A DNA stretch of 64,000 nucleotides from Clytia hemisphaerica (lineage: Eukaryota > Cnidaria > Hydrozoa > Leptothecata > Clytiidae): assembly GCA_902728285.1 (NCBI GenBank), contig CACVBU010000217.1:9015-73014 (forward strand). The letters are read 5' to 3'. The translations under genes were made by a program, and so were the position numbers. Of the stretch, positions 54,667 to 64,000 are shown piece after piece; within the stretch, counting starts at the first letter, position 1, and each line of letters starts with the position of its first letter. Below the pieces are notes generated by a model. It was not told where the DNA came from. It made no database searches and was given only the letters and a program-made list of their open reading frames with translations.

Positions 54667-57018
54667 ACACACATTATTTAATTCGTATAATGTAGGAAAT
54701 TGATAAAATAATATTTTCACCGTGTGTATGAATATTCATTACATTGTGATTGAAAATATCAGTTTAATTCATCAGAGAACTAGTAGTGTATTATAGTTGT
54801 TAAATTGAATTGTATTAAGGGTAGGTGGTGAAATCCAGGGAGAAAGATAGTATAGGGCATTTGTAAAATCGTAAAATCGCTCGATTGTTTTGGTCAAAGC
54901 ACTTAAGTGTTATACATTTTTGGAAAGCTAAGGGGTAGGGGAATCAAAATTACTTAGGTTCCAATTTTTTTTCAGACATTTTGATGTGATTTTTGGACAA
55001 ATATGATGGTCTCAGGCAAAAATCATGGGGTCTAAAATTACTGAAATTTTTAGCTTGAGATAACAGAGACTTGTTGTATATTTTTGGAAAGCTCTCAAAA
55101 ATTAAGATTAGTGATATATTGCAAGTATAGGTGACTTTTGTACCTAACTCGAGATATTAACCCTTAAAATAGTGTTTTCAGCCAGAAACAGCCGTTTTGT
55201 CCAGCTTTTACACTTTTTGAAAGCTCAATATCTCGAGTTAGGTACTGAAATCACCTATACTCGCAATATATCTATAATCTTAATTTTTTGAGAGCTTTCG
55301 AACAAACAAATTTCCCCCTACTGAGAGGATTTATACAACTTTCTTATTTCTGGAGAAACTTTCCTTGTACTCTTTCAGGATCCTTCCACTTCTTTCTGGT
55401 GAAATGGCAAAGTTGTTCAGCTGCTTACTAACGCCTAGAAAATAGTATGCTGCCTTAAAAATGACAGCCTAACTAATTGAAGCTGATTTTTCACCTAACC
55501 AGAGTTTTGGTCTTTTAACATAGTCGTTTAGGAGAATACGAGTGTGCCATAGGTGTAGCGAGATACCCTGCAAAATTTATGGATAAGAGCGGTTTTTACG
55601 ACACTGTAATTATTGTCTTTGTTTTATCAAAAGATAATAAATATGTCATATTAAACGTCTGCACTCCCTCATAAATTTTGCTGGGTATCTCGCTTCGCCT
55701 ATGGACGGTCTATATAATAACAAATTACTCCACATCAGAGGAATGTAAAGAGATGGAAAACAGATTTTCTGATTACTCAAAGTTCAACGATCACTTCTAT
55801 TGAAAATTTCATTGTAAAAACGTTGATTAGATCATTATATGAAAATCCAGAAAAGACGGCTCGCCATACAAATCGGACGGTTTCTATATGATTTGACGAT
55901 AAAATGAAAATTTTTTTGCCGATTACTAGTTCAATTTTTAAGAATTAGGAGCAATATTTTTACCAATGTATAGCAAAAGAAATTCTTAACGCAATGATAT
56001 TAAATTAGTTCTTGTAAAACTGTCAGAAGTTGAGTAAAATCAAGATGAAGTTACCTGGACTTTTCTAAAAAAAATACAGTAGTCAATTGACTTTTTAATT
56101 TTGGTGTTTGGTTTAGTTTTTCTACATCTGTGAATGTGATACGTGTGGATACAGAGCTTGGCACTCTTCCCCGAACAAGCCCGCTTTTATGCATGTGTGT
56201 TTTTCTACAAGGTTCTAAATTGACTAGATCCTGACCAATTGAGGACGACGGTAAATCAGCACTTTTACCGTCCTTGATTTTGCAGGTCAGAACTGCGGGC
56301 TATTCCAAATCACTTCAGTCACTCTACCATCCTCAAAAGTGTAAAGACATAAACTCGCTATGTATGGCTCTATATCGCCTTTGCTCCTATTTTGGTATTT
56401 TTACCGTCGTTGAGTATAGTGGACGTTGATTTTGGCGACATGTCAACTCGAATTCTCGCTAATGTTGAACATGGACGGTTTTATGGCCGATGGAAAGCTT
56501 AAAGTATGGAACTTTGGGTTGGCAGGTATTACCTTAACATTTTAACACCTGGAAAAGTGCCATGATATTTTCAACGTGGCAGATGGAAGAAAGCCGAGGC
56601 ACACTAGAATATTGTAGCATTCGTGTCAGTATTTCTTTTCTAATATTTTGACATGACATGTGACCTACATCGAATTGTAATATTTCTGAAGAACTCGGTT
56701 TCAGAATTTAGACTTATTTTTGTATGTGTGTGTGTGGGAAGTTCAATGTACAAACACAAACGTGTGCAAAATCATCACGCAAACTTGTTTCCTCAAACAA
56801 ACTCACAAATTGAATCAAGAAACATATCATTATCAAATTTACATTTAATTTTTAGTGATTTTCTATTTAGAATCTTTCTCAAATATTTTTGAAGAGGCGT
56901 TATGTTTAGGAAAACAAAACAAAGCTAATTTTATTTAAGCATCGTCTTCCTACGTTGAAAAAATAATCTGCAATAGTATCTTTAAAATCTTATTGACATT
57001 AAGCACTCACAGGTTTTG
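54667..57018. other. Intergenic DNA between gene C and astacin 3
   Basis: Aligns with 13609-16808 apart from insertions specific to that copy (13883-14539 and about 15025-15160). A MITE at 55548-55706 matches 15378-15533. About 55740-56040 has no counterpart there. No gene is seen. Confidence 0.65.
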
Positions 57019-57027
57019 CATAAAAGG
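57019..57027 (+). promoter_or_regulatory. TATA-like box of astacin 3
   Basis: CATAAAAGG, 76 bp before the start codon, in the same context as at 16809-16817. Confidence 0.5.
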
Positions 57028-57094
57028 ACCAGCTAAATGCCATTCCAAATCATTCAAACATCTTTGCATCAAAGCTGAAGTAGAGAAGAGCATA

Positions 57095-60000
57095 ATGAAG
57101 TTAGGAACGTTGTTGTTAGCAACTTGTTTGGCTTTTGCCAGTGGAGCCTGGGTACCAGAAATGGAAAGTAAGTTAAAGCAAGCTTATTGACATTTTACAT
57201 TTTTCAGATCATTTAGCGCATTGGGCTTTTTCAGAAATAAATTTGATTACACGTTTTTTTTTATTAGAACCTAGTTTATAAGAACATATAGGCTGAAATT
57301 CGTCGAAAAATTAAGAACATCTTAAGAACATGCCCAGCCTCAGTTTGGAAAATGACAAGAAACTAAAATTTTTTCCTCGTTTTAAGCAGTTTTAACCGAA
57401 TTTAGGGGTGGATCTTCAAAATTCGAGAGTCAAATATTGTCCAAATTTTGACAAATTTAAGTGCTCTTTATTTTGTATCATATTGTCGATTTAGAGTAGT
57501 CTGAAAAATTAAGAACGCATTTAAGAACATTTTAGACTGAAAATTGCTAAAAAGAATAAGCACATCCTGGCTCAGCCAAATTTTAGGTGTTCTAATAAAA
57601 AAAAACGTGTATGGGGGCTGGATGATATAACATTTTTTAGAAATTTACCCCCGGACATTGTGAATTTTGACCCCCGGACAAGCATCAGTTGACCCCCTGG
57701 ACATTGAAAATAACCCCCACACAGAGCAAGGTTATTTCCCGGACAGGGCAAATTTTGTAGATTTTTCACTAATTTTTGGATTTGAGCATCCTGTCTCCGT
57801 GTAACTGATCAATTTCAATTGACTTGTTAAATTATCAACTGTAACAACGTTCTTCCTATTCTTTCATATCATTTTAGACGCAGGTCTTTACGAAGGAGAC
57901 ATGATTTTAGATCCTGACCAGCAGAAGGAGGTCGAAGATGGAACTTTTACTTTCTCATCCACTGGCAACAGAAACAAATTGTGGCCAAACGCTGTCGTTC
58001 CTTACTCATTGACTTCTGATTTAGGTAAGAAATTAATAACACTATACTGTATTTTACAAACTTAGTCACTATCTAAGAAATAAGCTCTAGACCGAAGGAA
58101 AATTCGTGAATGGGAATTGTTGTCGAAGCTTTACTGCAGCGCAGCTATGTTTTTATTACTTTCTTTTGTTTTTAAGTCAGAAAATTCAGCGGGGGTGGGA
58201 AAAATAGTAATATATTTCGCAATGAGAATTGGTTTATTCGATCATTTTTTGTGGGGACAAAAATTAGAGTATACTAGGACGATATTTTGACCATTATTTT
58301 CAGTGGGAAGGGGTCCCAGTGGGTCTGTGAGAAGGGGGTGTAAAAGAAAATTTCAAAAACAAAACAGAGAAAAGAAATAACAGTTACACTGACTTTCGGA
58401 GAGGGATGTCCTTATTTAAGAGGGAGTCCATTTCAAAGTTTGATTTCTAAACACTTCCCGAAATTACAAGAACAGGGATGGTTGTAATTGGTCAAAAACT
58501 TTCGAACTCCCCCATATTATCTCAACGAATACCCATTAACCCTATTCTTACTAGGGGGGGGCTCTTTCTGTTCGGAAGTCAAACTATTGGTAATAGCTCC
58601 TGAAATAATAGAGCTTTTGCCGTGAAATTTTCTGTAAATTCCTAACTTTTATTTTGCTTCAAAATAAAAAAAAATTTGACACCTAAATATTTCACACCTT
58701 GAGCATGATGACATTTCTGACAGTAAAGTGTCACAAAAATTGACACTTTTCCAATACAAATTTATTTTTGATGTCAAATATATCGTTTAAACCGTAATTT
58801 ATTGAATATTTAGGATAAAATAAGCATTTTAAACTCAGGCAACTTTTTTCTAAAGCCTTTGTTAGAATACAATAGCTATTTATAAGAACAATGGAAAATT
58901 TCGGTTTTTGCTCACTTTGGGCATGATGAGTGACGTCATCAAAAAAAAATTTTGTCAAAAGTTACCTTACGTGACAAGGATCTTGTGTGCCAAGTTTCAT
59001 CCAAAAAGACCCACTAGATCAAAAGTTAAGGGGTGGTACAGGAAAAGCCCCCCCCTAGTTCTGAACCGCCCCTAAAAGCCTAGTATGAATAGGGTTAAGT
59101 CCATAAAACATTATCCTTACAATCCAAGGGTTGTGGGTTCGATCCCGGCCACCACCAACTCAGCGAATGAGTACCTTGAATTGCGTAATGTGATCTAATT
59201 GTAGGGGGCCAAGCCTGGGCTCCCGTGACATCTTTTTTACGACCTAATTTCATGGTCTATCAGATGGTACCAATTATTTTCGTTTATTTTGACTTTTGAA
59301 AATGAGCTATTTCTCTACCCCTTATTTCCCCCTTGCAGTTTTGCCTATGAGGTCACTATTATAGTCACAAAAAGTTTTCTGGGGCCTAATCTGCGTCCTC
59401 CCTCTAAAAAATACCTTGTAATGTACTGTTCTTTGGAATAGACTAAAAATGATTAGGTTGTAAAAAGATGTCACCGAGACCAGGCTTGGCCCCCTTGTAA
59501 GTTACTTTGGGCTGAGATTAGGTGTGTTGCTCCACCTCATCATTCCATCATTCCATAGACTCCCTCCTTCCCGACTTCACCGACAGCCACCAGATACTTA
59601 CTTTACTTACTTCTTCTTTTTACTCATTGAATATAGCCCGTGATGGAAAATTCATGCGTGAATTTCAACATTCGATCGATCAATATCACAAATATACTTG
59701 TATTCGTTTCAAGAGGCGATCAAATGAACGAGCTTACATCGGCTTTTACATGGGTGGAGGGTAAGGCTTTCTTTACCTCTACGTTTATGCCCTTTACGCC
59801 CTTTACGTTACGGTGCGCCAAATATTTAGAAAACGTCATTTCAACGCCGTTTTTCTCGAGTAACGTTGAGAAATCCACTAACAAGTCCTCTTTATCGTTT
59901 TCGAGAGCTTTCGAGTAGTACAAGTAGTTTTGGGTTCTAGCGACTTTGAATTTTATTAAATTCCGAGCCCCAAGGGGTTTTGCTTGTGACGTTAGTCTTT

Positions 60001-62089
60001 CACCTATAAAAGGATTTGATTACTCCCTCTCAAACAAGTTTTTAAGTATGTTCTTCTTTCGAATGTGCCCTTCCAGAAAATGTCCGTACATGGGGGGTGG
60101 AGGATATAGTGTCCGGGGGATAGTGTGAAATCTACATATTTACCTTGTCCGGGGGGTTAGACCTGCTGTCCGGGGGTCAAAAGTCATGATGTCCGGGGGT
60201 AAATTTCCAAAAATGTTATATCCTCTACCCCTTCCCCCCATATTCAAATTATTTCTAGAAAAGTCCAATGAGCTAAAATCAAATCCACTCTGGAGATTGT
60301 TGTTGCTGATCCTTAAGAATAGCCCCTTACTATAACGAAAAGTTTAGAAAGTTTGGACCAGATTTGTCTTGCCATGCAGTAAACACAAACACGATTTGCG
60401 TACTAATTGTGTTTTCTATTTTAGTTGTTCGTCACCAGTCGGTTATACCGGCGGCAGAAATAGGGTTTCGTTATCCAAAGGATGTCATTGGAGATCAACC
60501 ATCATGCATGAAATCGGTCACAGTTTAGGTAAGTAAAAATTTACGAAATTGTCACACAGGCTAGAAATCTTCAGGGAAACAAAAGTTAGATGCATGTACA
60601 ATTAATGTTTCAACGTTTGCGTTTGTAGGAGTAAAACCTTTTATTTAAGAATTTTTACTAGGATTTCCGTCTAAATTGTAAGCTTTAGAAAAGCAAAAAT
60701 ATAATGCATAAAAATTTTTGTCTGACTTTGAAGTTTTTTTATCCATATTCATCAAAAGCTTCTTGATTTATTTCCATATTCCAAAGTAAAGACAAAGTTT
60801 AAACTTTTATATGGGTTTCATCCTTAAGTCTATGCCGTGCAAAGTTGAATGTTCTTTTCCTCGGTTAATTTGGTAATTTGGTATTTTTCTGAACCAGATA
60901 AAACTTAACCCTATTCAACCTAGGCTTTTAGGGGCGGTTCAGAACTAGGGGGGGGCTTTTCCTGTACCACCCCTTAACTTTTGATCTAGTGGGTCTTTTT
61001 GGATGAAATTTGGCACACAAGCTCCTTGTCACGTAAGGTAACTTTTGACAAATTTTTTTTTTGATGACGTCACTCATCATGCCGAAAGTGAGCAAAAACC
61101 GAAAATTTCCTTTGTTCTTATAAATAGCTATTGTATTCTAACAAAGGCTTTAGAAAAAAGTTGTCTGAGTTTAAAATGCTTATTTTATCTTAAATATTCA
61201 ATAAATTACGGTTTAAAAGATATATTTGACATCAAAAATAAATTTGTATTAGAAAAGTGTCAATTTTTGTGACACCTTACTGTCAGAAATGTCATCATGC
61301 TCAAGGTGTGAAAATATTTAGGTGTCAAATTTCTTTTTATTTTGAAGCTAAATAAAAGTTAGGAATTTACAGAAAATTTCACGGCAAAAGCTCTATTATT
61401 TCAGGAACTATTACCAATAGTTTGACCTCCGAACAGAAAGAGCCCCCCCCTAGGCTGAATAGGGTTAAAAGAAAGATGAAAAATAAAAACAAAATGTTGT
61501 ACTCTTTATCTTCTTGTCATTACAATAAACGTTTCTTTTAAGAAACACACTTTTAAGAAACACGAGACTCAGAATGCCTAAAAACTAAGAATTATTTAAG
61601 AAACATGCTGAGGCTGAGAATGAGAAAATAACATTTTTTAATTCGTTTTTTGTTTAAGAACCTTCCAATCAAAACAAATGTTTTTTTTTTCTTTGCATGA
61701 AAAACAGGCTGGTTATTTCAAAATGTTTAGAAACATGTAAAAAACATTTAAGGCACTAAAGGCCGATCGATTTCTTAAGAAACACTGAGGTTGCTTGGTA
61801 AAACTAGTTTCTTAAAAAATAATGTGTATGTCCTGTACCAAGAGTAGCATAACGAGCATGCAAAGCTTTTCTCACGAAACCATATGATACTGATACTAAA
61901 AGCAGATTAGGAATAAAATAAACTGATACCAATTAACAAATAAACCAGTCAAATCCTTTTATCATAGGTTTCCACCACGAGCAGTCACGTCCTGACAGAG
62001 ACAACCACGTCACCATTTTATTCCACAACGTCGCCAGGGGAACGGAACATAATTTCAAGAAACAATCATACTCTACAACTGACTCAAAG
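57095..62089 (+). CDS. Astacin metalloprotease, copy 3 (exons 1-5; 3' part beyond the window)
   Basis: Exons 57095-57167, 57878-58024, 59637-59760, 60425-60528 and 61968-62089 join in frame to 190 residues with all GT-AG sites. Signal peptide 1-17; prodomain with YEGD (29-32), the aspartate switch; mature N-terminus around NRNKLWPNAVVPY; CIRF and GGGCSSPVGYTGG blocks; zinc site H143-E144, H147, G150, H153-E154 within the family pattern HExxHxxGxxHExxRxDR. By comparison with copy 1 the missing part is the Met-turn exon, a Pro-rich linker and two ShKT domains. A secreted zinc endopeptidase. Introns 2 and 4 each contain a piggyBac-like MITE, and intron 5 leaves homology with copy 1 near 62206, so the gene may be longer or broken after 64000. 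Confidence 0.9.
58540..59094 (-). mobile_element. piggyBac-like MITE, copy 1 (astacin 3 intron 2)
   Basis: Begins CCCTATTCTTACTAGG and ends GCCTAGTATGAATAGGG, flanked by TTAA at 58536-58539 and 59095-59098. It is the reverse complement of 60909-61464. The TTAA duplication and CCC.. ends are the piggyBac pattern. A 75-codon frame (58958-58731, minus) is shared with the other copy but has no transposase features. Confidence 0.85.
59202..59497. mobile_element. Full-length 'GGGGCCAAGCCTGG' MITE, ~295 bp
   Basis: GGGGGCCAAGCCTGGGCTCC then GTGACATCTTTTTTACGACC at the left; GGTTGTAAAAAGATGTCACC and CCAGGCTTGGCCCCC at the right. Same family as 18105-18608 and 34023-34775. Confidence 0.75.
60909..61464 (+). 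mobile_element. piggyBac-like MITE, copy 2 (astacin 3 intron 4)
   Basis: CCCTATTCAACCTAGGC at the left and GCTGAATAGGG at the right, TTAA at 60905-60908 and 61465-61468. The matching intron of astacin 1 (near 3313) reads AAACTTAAAAGAAAG without interruption: a perfect empty site with a single TTAA. Confidence 0.92.
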
Positions 62090-62205
62090 GTAATTTCATA
62101 CAGGAGACCATTTTGAAAGTAAAAATACTGTATATTGAATCAGTTTTAAAATACCTGGAACCTGAATTACCTTACTTTGCTAACCATCTGAGTGAAAAGG
62201 CTAAT

Positions 62206-64000
62206 GTCGTAATATCTTCGATATCTGGAGTTAGGATACAATTCTTTTAGGCCTTCCCTTATAGACTTTCTTGCCTTACTTTACTATTCTAACAGCTAAA
62301 CATGGTTATGATGTAACCTACCATAAAGAATTTCATGTTGTGCTATTTTAAATTCTAACTTCCATAAATCCCTGACACCGATGACATAAACCCCAGAATA
62401 GTCCCCTTCTATCCATGACAGTTCCGTCAGCGCTCACTGACATTTGGTTGACCATAAGCTTGCTTAGTGTCGACCACCTGTTGTTGTTGGTTCTGTCCAA
62501 ATTCCATCCCCGTTCCTACACCCCTTACTTGCCTCCCCTTTTGTTAGGCCTCAGCTATTTTCTTTGTGTGTATTGTTATTAATACTTATTATGAATTGTA
62601 TGTAGGAGTGATATAAGATTTTAAAAATATAGGAAAATTATTCAGAGAGTGTAAAAAGTTTAATTAAGAAGCATCGTAAATTTTACACGAAGCAAAGATA
62701 TAACGATGTAAGTGTAATTTTAAATTGTTTTAAGAGAAGCCCAAAATATAGGGTAAAGTTTCATTCTTGTAAAATCAAGAAACTGTGTTCTGTTTATTGT
62801 TTCTCTCTGTGAGCCTCCTCATGACTTAGTCTACATTAAAATAAGGACAACTACCATAGGTTAAAGTAACTGAAATTCTTATTCTATTATATCAACTGAT
62901 GAAACTACTTCTGAGCTAAAATAAGATGAAGGGCAGGCTAGAACTTTCGACATGGAGGTTCTACCGGGCCGCCCTTCCGTCTTTCGTCCCCTTGTGCCTT
63001 CCTTTTTCTTCCCTTCCTTTTTTTTCCCCCCTATTCTCTCATCCCCAACCGACATTATGGTAGTTGTTCTTGAATTCTTGGTTCGTCTTGGAAATTTTTT
63101 TTGCTATTTTGTTCTTCTGTGAAAAATTTCTGGATTTCCCCAACCCGTGTTTTTTTTGGAGGACTTGATCACCCTTCCAATGAGTAGCGGGAACCTCTTT
63201 CCCCTTCTGGTTTCTCGTCCTGAGTGCGCCTTGTACTTTAGAACCATATTCATCCCTTACCCTATTGTATTGTTTGATTTTTGTGACATTGTATTCAAAA
63301 GATTCAGTGTGTATTTGTTTGACTGAATTAATAAATTGACAAGATGTCATATTTCCTTTCCGTGAGGATGTGTTTTCTTACGGCTATGTAAGTGCCTCGG
63401 GCACATTGTTTGAAATAATAGCGGTTTTAAATTGTTTTGTCTTTCATGGAGTTTGAATGGCGCTTGCTGATTAATTGAGAGTCGAAACTAAACTGAAGCT
63501 TTAGAGATATCACCTAAGCGCGATTTAGTTGATATATATCCTGTGTTTTCGTCAGAGTCAGCTTATTAGGGTTTTGCTCTCCCTCTCTCCTTCTTTTTAC
63601 TATAAATATTGGCGTTTGAAAAGGAATTTTGAACTTTCAGTCTGATACCGAGGGAATATCGCTCAATGAGTCTTGGGTTTGTTTGGAATGAGCTGGTTTT
63701 CCTCTTTCTTCCGGTTTTCTTGTGCGATTTTTTTTTTTTGAGAGCGCTATATAAGTTGTTACCATGATGAGTTTACGTGTTTATCCTGCCGAAGTAGCAG
63801 ACGTGTTTATCCTGCCAGAAGAGCAGATGAGTTTATCCTGCCAGAGGAGCAGACGAGTTTATCCTGCCAGAGGGCAGACGAGTTTATTCTGCCAGAGGAG
63901 CAGATGACTTTTACTCCTTCCCCCCCTGTAGGATACCCGGGTATGGTGCACCCTTTTGTATCTTGAGTGTCCTGTGGGGAGGTTGAATGTTTTAGAAGAT
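62206..64000. mobile_element. Large insertion in astacin 3 intron 5, running off the window
   Basis: After about 62205 the intron stops matching astacin 1, where exon 6 follows exon 5 by only 401 bp. The inserted DNA is at least 1.8 kb, has pyrimidine-rich tracts (62980-63040) and a basic 103-codon minus-strand frame (63350-63039) that I do not recognise. Its class is unknown. Confidence 0.5.
63779..63908 (+). repeat. Five ~26-bp tandem units
   Basis: Unit GTTTATCCTGCCAGAGGAGC followed by AGACGA, with small changes between units. It lies inside the insertion at the window end. Confidence 0.85.

Noticed and set aside
63039..63350. Basic 103-codon minus-strand frame in the terminal insertion
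   Set aside because: No recognisable gag, pol or transposase motif, and the element border is not in the window; I could not support a function.

Overview
The window looks like metazoan nuclear DNA, most likely cnidarian. It is AT-rich and has GT-AG introns, TATA-like promoters and many transposable elements. Its genes encode secreted astacin metalloproteases with C-terminal ShKT domains and short secreted collagens of the CTHRC1 type. The species cannot be fixed from sequence alone. I saw no bacterial-type operon, CRISPR array, rRNA or complete tRNA. Every gene I can support lies on the + strand.

Layout. (1) 1-7295: astacin copy 1, which enters the window in intron 1 and ends with two ShKT domains. 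It has a stop codon, a 7-bp deletion and a dead splice acceptor, so it is a pseudogene. (2) 7800-8462: a decayed LINE. (3) 10381-13608: CTHRC1-like gene A, five exons. (4) 16885-18608: astacin copy 2, only exons 1-2, cut off inside intron 2 and followed directly by the last three exons of a DAAM-type formin (18912-20573). (5) 20574-34850: a repeat-dominated block with a LINE 3' end (22541-23139), a 0.74-kb TIR element (25054-25790) and a 6-kb inverted-repeat element (26927-32902). The long arms of that element carry tandem arrays of a 23-bp repeat in opposite orientation, and an 8-bp direct repeat flanks it. (6) 35250-39064: CTHRC1-like gene B, whose exon 3 acceptor is mutated. (7) 41288-54666: CTHRC1-like gene C, with an 8-kb intron 1 full of nested elements. 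(8) 57095-62089 and beyond: astacin copy 3, exons 1-5 intact, broken by two piggyBac-like MITEs and a larger insertion in intron 5 that runs to the window end.

The repeating unit is a CTHRC1-like gene followed by an astacin: A + astacin 2 and C + astacin 3, with B having lost its partner. Introns and intergenic DNA align between copies, so the duplications are recent. The copies also act as empty-site controls that show exact boundaries and target-site duplications for several transposons. A plausible link between the two families is extracellular matrix: the collagen-like proteins are secreted to it, and astacins are secreted proteases that often process matrix proteins. That functional link is inference.
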